Assembly: GCF_902459465.1 (NCBI RefSeq)
Contig: NC_047070.1
Location: 9,530,001 to 9,594,000 of the forward strand
DNA length: 64,000 nucleotides
DNA from: Asterias rubens
Lineage: Eukaryota > Echinodermata > Asteroidea > Forcipulatida > Asteriidae
Direction: 5' to 3'
Of the stretch, positions 1 through 12,283 are shown piece by piece. A model generated the notes under the pieces. The model had not been told where the DNA came from, did no database searches, and saw only the letters and a list, made by a program, of their open reading frames with translations. The position numbers and the translations under genes were made by a program. The first letter of the stretch is position 1; each line of letters begins with the position of its first letter.

Positions 1-397
1 ATAAGCCTCGTTAATAAAATTTATTTTGAATTTGGCGATTACAGATGATCCATTTTCCCAATTTTCCCTTTCTCTTATTCTCTAGCCAGGCTTGCAGTTT
101 GAAAACAACCCAAGGTATCCACAAAGTGAATTTGCAAAAGGTTATGATAATTTCTAGATTTGTTCAGTCGTCGAAAATCTCCAGTTGCTGTATGCTTTAC
201 CATGGAGCAATAAATAGTTTATTGCTCTATGATGATTATACTAACCAAATCAATTTTCTTCATAAAACCTGCCAACAACGATGGCTACAGACTCTACCGT
301 AAACTACAGCAGAATGGAACCTCCTCCCAGCTGCTGTAAGAAGCACCTGTTCTACCTCCAATCCTATCAAAAAGTAGATCGCATTTTATTAGGGGCT
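1..397. other. No recognisable gene
   Basis: AT-rich sequence with only short chance frames; no repeat shared with the rest of the window was seen. Confidence 0.5.
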
Positions 398-894
398 ATG
401 GAGGACGAAAAGTGGCCATCTGCTTTTCTGGTATCAGATTTAGAAAAGCAGATTTGATGGGCTTTTCTGCTATCTGAAAAGCAGGTTGAACGTTTTGTGA
501 AAGTGCATTTTTCTACTTCTCTACTTATGCTGACGGACGAAAAGTGGCCTTTTGCTTTTCTGCTATCAGAGTAGTAGAAAAGTAGATTAAACATTTTGTG
601 AAAAAGCAATACAATTTTCTATTTCTCTGCTTTTCTGCCACATCTGATAGCAAAAAAGAAAATAACAACTTTTCGTCCCCCAGCATAAGGAGATAAAAAG
701 TAAAACCTGCTTTACTGGTTGGTAACACAAAAGTAAAAAAGTAGGGAAAAAATAGATTTTCACAAAACATTCAATTTGCTTTTCAGGTAGCCAAAAAAAA
801 TTGAAAAGTAGAAAAATTCATATTAAAAAAACGCATAAAATCTGCCTTTCTGCTATTCTGACCTGAAAAGCAGATGGCCACTTTTCGTCCTCCA
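398..894. mobile_element. Inverted-repeat element (MITE-like), about 0.5 kb
   Basis: Ends are about 32-bp inverted repeats: ATGGAGGACGAAAAGTGGCC near 399 and its complement ending near 893. The interior is built from degenerate repeats of the tip (TGCTTTTCTGCTATC and AAAAGCAGAT motifs). TA lies next to both ends. No open frame of note. Confidence 0.7.
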
Positions 895-936
895 TATATA
901 TCCTGCAATCCAAATCCGTGGGTTTTGTCTTTACAG

Positions 937-1660
937 GAATTCAGCCATAATCGAGGTTCAAATACGTTTTAGCCCAACAAGTTGGGCATTCCCAAATGTC
1001 ATTGCTTTTCCGCACAGAGGAGAGAGTCTGTGCACACTTTAAAGGAAAACATTTCTAGGACCCTGCCTTATTTATAGACCGTTTCTACCATTCACATTGT
1101 GCCCTTCGCTTCGTTTTTGGTTCATGGGGAAATTGTGTTTTAGCGGTTCGCGTATGTACCGTTCAATTTGTGCTGCCATCCGTGGCTTGGCTTTTCAGGA
1201 AATCAACCATAATCGAGGTTTAAATACGTTTCGCCCAACCGTTGGGCAATTTTCCAATCCTCATCGCTTTACCGCACAGAGGAATTCTGTGCACACTAAA
1301 AAGGGAAACATTTCTAGGACACTGTCAAAAGGCAGATATTTATACACCGTTTCTACGTTCCATTATGCGGAAGTAGCCAGCTTGGAAAAAGATGGAACTT
1401 GAGGTCCAAACTCTGGTTTGCACTGAAAGCATTCTTCCCATGTTTTACGTGGTAAAATCTCCAATCCCGAACGCCGTTTTTGATAGTGGGAAAGCTTTGT
1501 TTTAGCGGTTCGCATACCGTTCGTTTCGTGCTGCTTGCTGCTGCTGCGATCTGGGTTTGGCTTTGCAGGAATTCAGCCATTATCGAGGTTTAAATACGTT
1601 TCGCCCAAGAGTTGGGCAATTTCCAATCCTCATTGCTTTACCGCACAGGGGAGTCTGTGC
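937..1660 (+). repeat. Three tandem units (about 260-370 bp apart) with two conserved hairpins each
   Basis: Each unit carries CAGCCATAATCGAGGTTTAAA-like sequence (near 942, 1203 and 1570), then a dyad GCCCAA..TTGGGC, then CATTGCTTTACCGCACAG and a second dyad GCACAGA..TCTGTGC. Loops differ in sequence and length while the stems are kept. Units 1 and 2 share ACATTTCTAGGA and ACCGTTTCTAC; units 1-2 and 2-3 are joined by TTTTAGCGGTTCGC. No product recognised. Confidence 0.65.
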
Positions 1661-2942
1661 ACGCGTGTGAGAGTCCGCCCAGCATGAACCGATGATATGA
1701 TGTTTTTCTTTAGTGATTTCGCCACGTCATTGTGTGGACGAACGGCGCTGTAAAACAACAGCTCATAAATGAGGTATAATTGCAGTCCACATGTGCAATA
1801 TCGGAACGATCGCTCACCATTGGTTTAACGTGTAGAAAGCTCCGCACGCGCTTTCCGAGGGCGATCGTGGATGTACCTCAGATATGGGTGTATTTGAAGC
1901 TCTCCAGCCCGCGCTTGCTTGTTGTGCACACAACGCGGCCGTGTGAAAGAAAATACTGCCGTTCTGCCAGACAAGTTTTAAAAATGTCCATGCCATTAAA
2001 AAGATCCCACGCGCACGCGCCATGCCAGGCGTGGTGTATGGACGGACGTGTGTGTCGCTTTGCGAAATATTTAAGGACCGAAAACGATGACTTCATTTCA
2101 CTTGTAGACGTTTTTTGACACGCACTTTCCTCTAAATGTGCGTTGTGAGGTTGCGCGTGAATGAACAAAGGAGCATTTTGTAAAGTGAAAGCGTACGTCA
2201 GGCGGTTTCACTCGGTCGGCGTCCCATTTGAGAATACGGGGGAGGCCGATGGGTTGCCTGCCCCCTTTGGTTTATGTGCAAAACGAGTGACATTAACCGA
2301 AAAATGCATTTATTGTTCTTGTAAACTTTGTTTTATCATAATATTATCTATCCTATTGATGTTAAATTCATGAGCTGAATATTTCTTGTTATGTTCTTTC
2401 GTAGTACGGATGCCGCAGACTTTCTTTCAAGTCATATTTTTTTAAGACCAGCCCTCTCAACATCCCCCTTCCCCTCCCTCCAATCTTTAACCCTCTAGTC
2501 CCTGCACCGCCCGAGTTTGCTGAAAACTAATACTTCAAGATTCTTGCAGTTAATTACTGGAATCGTAGTTCAAACTTTAAAAGATAGCCACAGCTTAATT
2601 TTTATGCACAATTTGAACCTTGATATTTGTATAAAAGTACAAGTTCGCATGAGAACAATAAATGTCTCTCGTTAAACGGCTACGGTAATTTTTATGGCGA
2701 ATATTTGTTTGTAAGGATAAAATGGACACAATAGCTTTTCAAGGCTTTTTATCTGACTCAATGATTATACTGATTAAATGCGAAGGCGTGAGCTTTCCAC
2801 AATATTATCATGAATGATGAATAAATACAGTTTCCTTTGTGTTTTACTAATGAGCGTTTTGTTGGGGTAAGGGCTAAATTATTTCACCATCATTAGCTTC
2901 ATTAGCTTAATGACTATCGAGGAATCTTTTGATGTTCCTTTT
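1661..2942. other. CpG-rich then AT-rich intergenic sequence
   Basis: 1660-2300 has many CpG dinucleotides, unlike its surroundings, and could be a promoter or an unmethylated tract. The frames at 1780-2118 show no family resemblance and no splice-supported extension. 2300-2942 is ordinary AT-rich DNA. Confidence 0.4.
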
Positions 2943-3179
2943 TTTCTACAAACACAAGCTAGCAAGGTTTCCTCCTACCACATACAGTATATCGATAGGC
3001 GGCTGGGCGGTCCAGTGGCTAAATGGTTAAAGGCAAAATATACAAATTGTTAACCATTAGTTTGATTGTTTTAATCCTATATTTAATGTTGATGTTTATA
3101 TTTCATTTCAAAAGGTGGTTGGTACTAGCGTTTTCGAGATATCGCGGAAAATCCGGAGCAGATATGTTGGATACACAAT

Positions 3180-3490
3180 CTTAGAAAAGTTCACAGATTT
3201 ACAAATAACTTACAGGGTTTACAGAAGGTAATGGTAAAAGACTTCTCTTGAAATATTGTTCCATGAAATGCTTTACCTTTTCAACAATATCAATTCTCGT
3301 TATCGAGATTAACGGATTTACTATAAACACATGTCATGACACGGCGAAATGTGCGGAAACAAGCGTGGGTTTTCCCCGTTATCTTTCGACTCCGATGACA
3401 GATTGAGCCTACATTTTCACAGGTTTGTTATTTTATATAATTGTGATACACGAAGTGTGGGCCTTGGACAATACTGTTTACCGAAGAAGT
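3180..3490 (-). mobile_element. Dispersed repeat, copy 1
   Basis: Matches 40357-40665 in opposite orientation: shared blocks include CACAGATTTACAAATAACTT, TGGAA/TTCCATGAAATGCTTTAC, CATGTCATGACACGGCGAAA and the TTCACAGGTTTGTTATTTTA block. The second assembly copy lies at about 12525-12835. Confidence 0.6.
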
Positions 3491-3524
3491 TATTCTTGAA
3501 TTACTTTATATTATCAAAAGCTGC

Positions 3525-3692
3525 AGTTTTTTTAGCCACTGCTACAAAATTGCAAAGGCCGTGGATTCGAATCCCATGCACCAAAGTAATATGTCTTTGG
3601 TTTTGTTTTCACAGAACTTGGGAAAATTATGAGTAAACAGTGCTACCACACAATGGTGTATGGGTAAAACCAAATTAATATAAGGTTTTATT
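3525..3692 (+). mobile_element. tRNA-related SINE fragment
   Basis: Contains a pol III B-box-like GTGGATTCGAATCCC at 3560-3574, followed by a body (TTCACAG, GGGAAA, GTGTATGGGTAAAA) that recurs at 56125-56275. A tRNA-like A-box segment (GTCCAGTGGCTAAATGG) lies at 3010-3026, so the head may have been split by the repeat at 3180-3490. Repeated at 12867-13034. Confidence 0.45.
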
Positions 3693-3835
3693 TTTGCTAT
3701 TTATGTTAAGAGAGATTACCCCTTCCGTTGGTCACTAAACCAGGCCTGGAATTCTGCGGATGCCATGGCCTCAGTTTCCCCTGGTTTTTTGCCTTGGTGC
3801 CCTTTCAAAAGTTTCCCATAGATGGAAGTGCCCTC

Positions 3836-4219
3836 TTAAAGACAGTGGACACTATTGGTAATTGTCAAAGACCACTCTACTCACTTTGTGTATCTCAACA
3901 TTATGCACAAAATAACAAACCTGTGAAAATTTGAGCTCAATTATTGGTCGTCAAAGTTGCGAGATAATAATGAAAGAAAAAACACCCTTGTAACACATAG
4001 TTGTGTGCATTTAGATGGTCGACTTCGAGACATCAAAATTCTAAATCCGAGGTCTCGAAATCAAATTCGTGGACAATTAATTTTTTTCTCAAAAACTATG
4101 GCACTTCAGAGGGAGCCGTTTGTTTTATACTATAAACCTCTCCCCATTCCTCGTTACCAAGTAAGGTTTTATGCTAATAATTATTTTGAGTAATTACCAA
4201 TAGTGTCCACTGCCTTTAA
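3836..4219 (+). mobile_element. TTAA-flanked MITE, family 1
   Basis: Terminal inverted repeats TTAAAGACAGTGGACACTAT and its complement, about 28 bp. A central dyad (TTCGAGAC..GTCTCGAA) is present. Short frames inside are not coding. The assembly twin is 13175-13561. Confidence 0.8.
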
Positions 4220-6484
4220 AGAAATGAAAGGCCTTGCCCTCTCAAAGATGAAATTCCAAACTTACTAAACAATAAAAACATCAAAGACACACAATGGTTT
4301 TAACATTAGTTGTAAATCATAAGTAATGTGTTTTATTTTTACATAATTTTTTATAATACATACATTTTTTTTGTATATAACAGTTAGATGCTTTAAACTT
4401 TGCAACACTGTCTGCATAATATATTCACAGTATAAATATATACAACAAAACCACAAAACACTTCTGATGCACATAAAACACCTAAATTAAAGTTCTTTTG
4501 TCTGGGCAAAACACAGTTTTGATGGGGACTGTAGCAGACATTAATGTGATTGGGAATGCTTTTTGAGTAAAGACATTAAATTCTTGATGGAAAAACTACA
4601 GAAAATAATGACATTTTACAGAAGAAACAAAACTGCTAATTTGAAATATGAATCAACATAAACAAATATTAAATGCCACTTCATTATGGGAAAGTAAAAA
4701 CGTGGATGAATCTTTTCAGCAATTCGATAACTTTGAGAGGAAAAAATATTTTAAAACAAAATTGCTTCTTCCTCCTTCAACTCAGCTAAAGTTGTACTAA
4801 CAAATATTTTATTTTACCAATGGTATGCACATCTTCCAAGAATCCACCATTTGCATGTTGCTTTTAAGGTTAAACTATATATTCAGGCTATGACTGAACT
4901 GGTGACTACAGCTACGGCTACAGCTGGATCACCGCTTCATAATGCTTGAGGATATCCTTAGTGACATCCTTAGCAATAGCCGTAGCCGTAACTTTAGTGC
5001 TAATTCAGATATAGCCTTAAATCTCATTATAAATCACAGCAGTTACTCATTTCAAATTACCCCCCATTATAATTAGACGTCACTTCACAAATCTGTTCAT
5101 CGATAAATGAATAGTAAGTGCAAACTTAGCCGAAAAATCTGCGTATAAGCATAATGGTCACTCTTCTCCTTATAACAACTGGCAAGTTTCATTGTTAATG
5201 ATATGAGAGAGTATTGTCCCTGCCCAATCAAACGTCTGGTGGCCCACTTGTGGCACTCTCAGTGACCACCCTTACTTTGAAAATCTAACGTACTCATCAA
5301 CAAGTATTGATTTGGTGTTATTTATGAGCGCTTTCCTTAAAGGAACACGTTGCCTTGGATCGGTCGAGTAGGTCTTTGAAAAGCGTTTGTAACCTATTGT
5401 TATAAAATGCATATGGTAAGAAAGATGTTTTAAAAGTAGAATATAATGATATACACACATTTGCCTCGAAATTGCGCGGTTTTCCTTTTACTTTGTGAAC
5501 TAACACGGTTGGCCAATTATGGGAGTCAACAATTTGACTCCCATAAATGGTAGACCATGTTTGTCGGTGAGGTAAAGGGAAAACCACGCAATTTTGATAC
5601 TTGTGCGGATCATTATATTCTACTTTTATAAATATCTTTCTAATCATCGATCTAAATATCGATCCAAGGCAACGTGTTCCTTGAACATCTACGTATAAAG
5701 AGCCAACAGTTCAGATCTAGTTTGGATAGAATCATTGCGTCACAACAATCGACTAAATCAAAAATCTTAAAAATATGTTTTACCTTAAAGTTGCACATTA
5801 GAAAAATCAGTAGTTTTTCATCAAAATAATTCACACAAGTCAATTCACAGCAGTCACTGAAATAAATTGAGTGAAACATATCAGCCTCAAATTACTCAAA
5901 TTAGGAATTTTTATCTTGGCAGGAGGGTAATTACTCCAAAAATTTGTGACGGTAAAAAACTTACTCTGTGAGAAGCACAGCAGCTGTTAATATTTATCTC
6001 ATTTGCAAAAAAGGATTCTCTACTAAGTAACATTGGTTTGGATAATTTTTCACCACAAAACAATTGAATCTGAGAAACGATTCGTGCATGAATTATTTCT
6101 CAGATTTCTGAAGGATGGTGTGCGTCCGCGACAAATGCTGTGGCCTGAGATACATTGGTACCTGCTCCCACCTCACCAATGGGCCACATTTTAGACCACG
6201 TGAGGGAGCTCAATCATTTCCGGGGGTATATTCATTCATACCCAAAACAGTTATTAAAGATTGGAACACATTACGACCATAGGCGCATTGTAGATGGATT
6301 TGACATTTTTGTGAAAATACTGTCAGTTTTTTTTTTAAGCAGACACAGTGCTCTGCTGAAACTTTTGCCTATGAATCAACATTACGCTGACAAAACCAAT
6401 CTATGACCCTACCTTTTTTGTATACTGATGCACAGTACAATCAATTAGTGTGAGCAAAGTGCAGTCAAATTTTTTTCGGTTAAA

Positions 6485-6850
6485 TTAAAGGGAAGGTACA
6501 TGTTTGGTAATTGTCAAAGACCAGTTCTCTCACTTCATCATAAGCATAAAATAACAAGCCTGTGAAAATTGGGCTCAATTGGGTCATCAAAGTTGCGAGA
6601 AAATGATGAAAGAAAAACACCCTTGTTGGACGAGTTTGTGTGCTTTCAGATAGGAATAAAAGACTTCTGGCTAGAAGTCTTTTATTATGTTAGTGAGAAA
6701 TTACATCTTTCTCAAAATCCATGCAACTCCAGAGGGAGCTGTTTCTCACAATGTTTTATACTATCAACAGCTCTCCAATGCTCATTACCAAGTCAGTTTT
6801 TAAGTTAATATTTGTTTTGAGTAATTACCAAACGTGTACCTTCTCTTTAA
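6485..6850 (+). mobile_element. TTAA-flanked MITE, family 2
   Basis: Ends TTAAAGGGAAGGTACATGTT and AACGTGTACCTTCTCTTTAA are inverted repeats. The centre is a perfect hairpin, ATAAAAGACTTCT / AGAAGTCTTTTAT, around 6657-6686. The body shares blocks with family 1 (AACAAGCCTGTGAAAATT). Confidence 0.8.
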
Positions 6851-7385
6851 AGGGTGGGGGTTGAAATCCAGTTGACTGGAGTTGACTATGACTTGAAAGT
6901 TTTAACTTGCAATTAAATACTGTCTGATAATTTGGGCTAGGTTCATATACTATGCAGAACGAGTGTTGGGGGAAACAACAGGTGGTGTGACGGAAGAGCC
7001 CCTCTTCCAGGTACACAGCCCCTCTTCCAGGTACACATAGTACTTTTTTCCCCAGAAACACCAGGTCATAAGCAAAAAATGGATTATGACAATTAAAATA
7101 ATATTGCATGACTGTTTTTGTTGTTGCTAGAAGTTCCCCGGACCCGAGCCGAAGGACACCATTTTCTCATTTCCCATGCAGAATTTCCTTCTACATGTAC
7201 CTTAAAATGACTTAATAATGGCAACAACAAAAAAACATCAAACTTTTCTGAAACATACTTTTGCACATTGAATGCTAAAGCCTTGTTCTTCTTCCAATCA
7301 CATGATGAGATGTAGATGGCATTTTCTGATAACAAATCACCAAAATTGGATTGTTTGTCCTTATCACACAACGAGGACGACAATT

Positions 7386-7680
7386 TCAGAGGTGACTGTG
7401 GTCCAGTAGTTAGACTGCAGGACTTGCAATCATAAGGTTGTCAGTTCGAATTTTACCAAGCTTGCCACTAATTTCACAAGGACTAGAATACATACTTCCA
7501 CTTACTGGATCTGTGCAACTCATAATCATTGAGAGATTGACCATTGCCAGCTTGGCGTTTATATCCCCTTGTGGGAGTTTGCCAAGTTCTCTTGAGGAAT
7601 AGACCATTAAGACAGAACAAGACTGACGTTGAAACGTAGAAGCCAAGTACAGCGCCTCTGGTAAGTGCATTACAAGTTAG
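7386..7680 (+). mobile_element. tRNA-derived SINE
   Basis: The first 75 bp look like a class I tRNA gene: A box TGGTCCAGTAGTTAGAC, anticodon-arm region GGACTTGCAATC, B box CAGTTCGAATTTTACC. The downstream body to about 7680 has no coding signal. Assembly twin at about 16734-17027. A functional tRNA is unlikely because the acceptor stem is not paired. Confidence 0.5.
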
Positions 7681-7959
7681 GGCTTTATACTTACCATTTA
7701 CAGTTTACCCTTTTTTCCCAGTCAATATCAGCATGACAAAAACAACCTACAAAACATGAAAAGGTTTCACTTCTGTGGCACACAGTGGTGAACACTGATC
7801 CTGCGTGATGTTAACTTTGATGAAGACAACGTAGATGTCAGTCTCATTAGCGAAGGGGAGGAGTTCGACGGATTCCAGATCCGGTGGGTATCCTTTGAGA
7901 GTTGAATCTTCCAAAGCGACAATCGAAGCAAAAACTTCAACGCTGCAATTTTGAGTGTT

Positions 7960-10900
7960 CTAGAGAGAAAGCTCCGCCATACCAGTGACGAAAACACTCC
8001 TCTCCTGGTCACTTCTCGAAGCCGTGTCCTCGTGAGCTTTGTCGACAGATTTCGTTTTGACGGTTTCTGGTTTGGTTTTGTATGTGCGAGCCCCAAATAT
8101 TGTACTGCCGACTCTGATGTTAGTACTGCCATTTTCAATCTGAAGAGATAATAACAAATATAGTTAGTTGAAACAAAATGTACACAAGGCATCAATGCAA
8201 AGGAGTGCGCAGCATTGGTGGACGACTGTTTACGCTTACAAAAGGCAGGTTGTTTTTACAGTAACCAAGACATCTTGCTTTTATCTAAGACATTATCCGG
8301 AACCAGCTTCATAGAGCTGCCTCAGCACAAAACGTATCCAAGCACAACAGAATTATGCCTACAAGAATAAGGTTACCAGCCAAAATACTGTGACTGGCAT
8401 ACTGTTTATTTTTGCTTTGCAGAAAACTGTTCAGCAATGTTTTCAGCTTAACCAGATCTAAAAAAAAATGGCCTCTGGGTTGGAAGTGCAAAATAGTCTA
8501 GATTCTTTTCAGTTTGATGAAAACAGCTCCAGCTGGTCGTTATCAACCGTTTAAACACCCCTACGGAGTAGAGAAACTGTCTGGGGGTATTTATGAATAG
8601 TTGTTTATAACTGCTTCTGAAGACAAGGAACAGGACAAAATTGTTATATAAATAAAAAAAAGGCTGAAGGAGGCTTAGAGTTGCTTTAAAATGTACTTAC
8701 TGCATGTTCAAAGTCATTGGACATCCCCATGCTAAGCTCAATTGACTCCTTGGGGAGACTAAACGTACTACAAATGTCCTCACGGCACTTAATAAGAGCC
8801 TGCATGGTACAAACAAACAAAGAAAGGAAGTATTGGTTAATCAGGTATTAACACAGTTATCTTTGCTAGGTTACAGGTTCGAATCCCTGGTAGAATACAG
8901 GTTCGATACCCATCCAAGACACCCAGTGAACGATTTCTCTTGTTTAGCAGAGCAAAATATTATACAAAATGTATCAGTTGCTGTTCAAAAATTAGGAGTT
9001 GCTACTCGTTTTGGCATTCAGGAGTTGCTACTAATTTTGGCATTCAGTGTGTTCTGTCTGAATTTTTTTGCTTAAAATATTGCTGGACGAAATCATTCCC
9101 TGACACCGTCTGCTGTTTTCAGAGTACAGAGTATGCGAACTGTGGTTTTGAAAGATGGATGAACTACATGTATGCTAGCCTGCAACATGATACCATCTGG
9201 TGAATGCATCTACTGCAACATGATATCATCTGGTGAATGCGTCTACACAGTAGAATGTCAACCCTCCTACTGTCCAACCATTCAATGTCGTCCATTGTGG
9301 TTAGGAGTAACTATGCCAGCCGGCAATACGATATGATGTGGTGAATGCATCAACACAATACAGAGATGTACACTGTCAGTCAGTTCTGTGCACAGCTGCG
9401 TATACCAAAACCCTTGCAGTTGAACTGTACTAAATGGTCTGTTAACTCACTGGAAAATGGTACCAAGAGTAGGAGGGTTAATGGTCTTTATGAGCTGTTT
9501 ACATACCTGGAAGTCGGGGTTGGGACCTTTACTCAGGTCGTGATCAAAGGCACCGATTGTCATAATACCAACAACGTCAAGAGCTTGACAATGCTGTCTG
9601 ATGTGGTCGTATAGGTTGCAGCATTCTGACGTGGGAACACCATGTTTTTCTGTATTAAACAATTTAAATGTAAACATTTAGTTTTTCATTTCTGCAAATC
9701 TTTTCCCATAAAAAAAGCTGTCGTTTTCAGATAAAAAATACGATTACAATTTCTTATTGCAATTGCCTTTTTTTTAGTAAGTTAATCATTCTGGCTCAAA
9801 TCCTGTCATAAGTTTGTGAGTAATTTTGCCAACAAATCCAGTCATCGTGTAGTAATTTCCTAAAGTCTGAAACTGATAGTCGGCAAAAACATTAGTTTTT
9901 TGCAAAGATACATCTACAAACTTATACGTATTTTGTTCATTCATATCTTCAAAAGAATATTTAGCACAATACAGCTCTGGTTATTGTTGAAGTCAGATTA
10001 TGTAAAGTGAGAGTGGCTTAGGAGTTTTGTCAAATTCATGATCAAAATTTACAAACTAAATAGAAAATAAAACACCCCCCAAACAAATTGATAATAAGCA
10101 GTCCCAATATTAGGTGTGAGCACTTAATTACAAACACAAAATTTCTCAAAATGTAGAAGACTTGAAAGAATTTACTGCTCTTAAAAAACCAACAGTACTC
10201 CTAAAAGCTTGTTTGACTATAATGGCCTCTGATAAACAAAACTCACGTTCTTCTCGACTTGTGTTGATTTGCACCATGACCTTTAACCTGTGACCCTTGT
10301 TTAGCCTCTCCCATGTCTTGTTGATCTCGTTGGCTAGCTTCATGGAGTCCACTGTTTCTACCATGTACAAGTTTGGCGACTCTGTTGATGCCCAAAACAA
10401 GAGAATTTTAGTAACATTTAATTGAAGTTACTATTCCAAACAATGCAAAGTGCTCTTTCTCTCCGAAGGAAGGAAGATGCATTGCAGGTTGTAGGGATAG
10501 GATGCACAGGCTTTGAATGGGCACAGCAATTTCCCTCTGGTAAGAGGCCCTTCTATGGGGACAATTTCAATTAGTGGTGACAACTTTGCAACCACAACAA
10601 AACACAGAGCACTACATTGCTGGGGTTTGCCGTGGGTTATTTTGAGGCCTATGCTCGGGGAGGGGTTTTACCAGATTCAAATGTACTCGGGACTTCTGGC
10701 AATCAATTGAGCCATGTTTGTATACATACTCCATTGGGCATGCCTGATACTTCATGCTTGTAAGACAGAGTCTGAAAAGTCGGGCACCTTCAAGGCACAA
10801 AACAACAATCTTATGAGCACACTGGACCGCCACCAACCCACCATCACAACATTTAGCTGGACATCGCTCGAAAACATTGACAGCCAAGGAAAAATTACAT

Positions 10901-11717
10901 CACTGGAAATTGAAACATCGATTACTCTGACAGTTGAACAGGTATCGCAGCAATCATTGTTACAAAATAATTATTATTTAAACGTGTTTTCATTGTATTT
11001 TTTTGAAGTTATTGAAAGTTTACAAATTTGTTAATTCACATGTTTCTCATTGTTGATATTTTGACAGAGAAAAATGATGAAAGGAAAATTCCCTATTGTT
11101 TTTTTTATTTTATTGTCGGCCTTTGAGTGTCTTTTGCTGTTAAATTATTTGTCAACATCCCCCACCACCTGCGCATTCAAAAGATAAATAAATGCCCCTG
11201 CAAATATGAAAATTTGATCATTTAAATACCTCAATTATATAAGAGGTTGTTGAGGTCTGTCAAAAATGCTAACGTCGGGAGCTCAAAATCTTCTACCTTA
11301 ATTTATTTGAAAGGCATGGGCCGTCAAAATTGTGTTTGATATCTTGCTAGGTACCTCTTAGTTTATTACAATGTGAAACTAAACAAAATAGCTTTCACTT
11401 ATGAAAATATCAGGGTCCGAATGTCAGACTTACAAATGGTCCATATAATATAATAAAGAAGATGCCACTAGAACATTTCAAGGGGGCAACATGATGAAAA
11501 CTTTCACTTTTTGCTTTTTGTCCTGTCTTATGGACCCTACCGAGTATTCAAGTAGAAGTAGAAGTGTCTCTTACACTGTCTGTTCAATGATATTGATGAA
11601 ACTTACCAAGGACTTTCTTCACTTTGTTGGTTTGTAATGACCGATGAAGTGCCACCTGATGTCATTACAGGCTTTTTGTAACTCATCGTCGTGGGATTTC
11701 TCAACCAGTTCTTGAAC
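7960..11717 (-). pseudogene. PLPBP: PLPBP exons 3-7, second assembly copy, headless and frameshifted
   Basis: Exons 11607-11717, 10247-10381, 9507-9649, 8701-8799 and 7960-8139 match exons 3-7 of the intact gene almost base for base, introns included. Exons 1-2, with the start and the PLP lysine, are absent because the sequence stops at the 500-N gap. Exon 3 is 111 nt instead of 112: one T of a TTT run is missing on the coding strand (near 11636), giving a TGA at 11619-11621. Most likely an allelic duplicate left by assembly, with either a sequencing error or an allelic indel, rather than a true pseudogene. It should not be counted as a second locus. Confidence 0.85.
8866..8930 (+). repeat. 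Two adjacent B-box-like motifs
   Basis: AGGTTCGAATCCC-like motifs occur twice about 25 bp apart (twin at 18212-18276). Probably a remnant of a tRNA-derived SINE with a local duplication. Confidence 0.35.
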
Positions 11718-11783
11718 CTATTCAAAGAGACAATGTGCATAAAAACTGTTTATTTGTTACACTCCAGGGTTTAACTCTGGATT

Positions 11784-12283
11784 NNNNNNNNNNNNNNNNN
11801 NNNNNNNNNNNNNNNNNNNNNNNNNNNNNNNNNNNNNNNNNNNNNNNNNNNNNNNNNNNNNNNNNNNNNNNNNNNNNNNNNNNNNNNNNNNNNNNNNNNN
11901 NNNNNNNNNNNNNNNNNNNNNNNNNNNNNNNNNNNNNNNNNNNNNNNNNNNNNNNNNNNNNNNNNNNNNNNNNNNNNNNNNNNNNNNNNNNNNNNNNNNN
12001 NNNNNNNNNNNNNNNNNNNNNNNNNNNNNNNNNNNNNNNNNNNNNNNNNNNNNNNNNNNNNNNNNNNNNNNNNNNNNNNNNNNNNNNNNNNNNNNNNNNN
12101 NNNNNNNNNNNNNNNNNNNNNNNNNNNNNNNNNNNNNNNNNNNNNNNNNNNNNNNNNNNNNNNNNNNNNNNNNNNNNNNNNNNNNNNNNNNNNNNNNNNN
12201 NNNNNNNNNNNNNNNNNNNNNNNNNNNNNNNNNNNNNNNNNNNNNNNNNNNNNNNNNNNNNNNNNNNNNNNNNNNNNNNNNNN
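11784..12283. other. Assembly gap of 500 N
   Basis: Exactly 500 unknown bases, a conventional fixed-size scaffold gap. Open frames through it are meaningless. Its flanks are the end of one copy and the start of the other copy of the same 8.8-kb sequence. Confidence 0.99.

Larger units (their letters stand above)
2943..11783 (+). repeat. First copy of an 8.8-kb direct duplication, ending at the gap
   Basis: 8841 bp matching 12284-21112 in the same order, with scattered substitutions and short indels (for example near 7110, 9690 and 10050). The left edge coincides with the first base after the gap in the other copy; the right edge is the last base before the gap. Confidence 0.95.

Noticed and set aside
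1780..2118. 112-codon frame in CpG-rich DNA
   Set aside because: Frames are open on both strands because of base composition; no domain or splice support.
7386..7460. Functional tRNA gene
   Set aside because: A and B boxes are present but the acceptor ends do not pair and a non-tRNA body follows, so it is a SINE head.
7767..8195. 142-codon minus-strand frame (also at 17115-17543)
   Set aside because: It is an alternative frame over PLPBP exon 7 and its 3' UTR; the conserved protein is in the overlapping frame.
7960..11717. A second, paralogous PLPBP gene
   Set aside because: Introns and transposon insertions match the intact gene nearly base for base and the copy ends at the gap, so an assembly duplicate is the better explanation.
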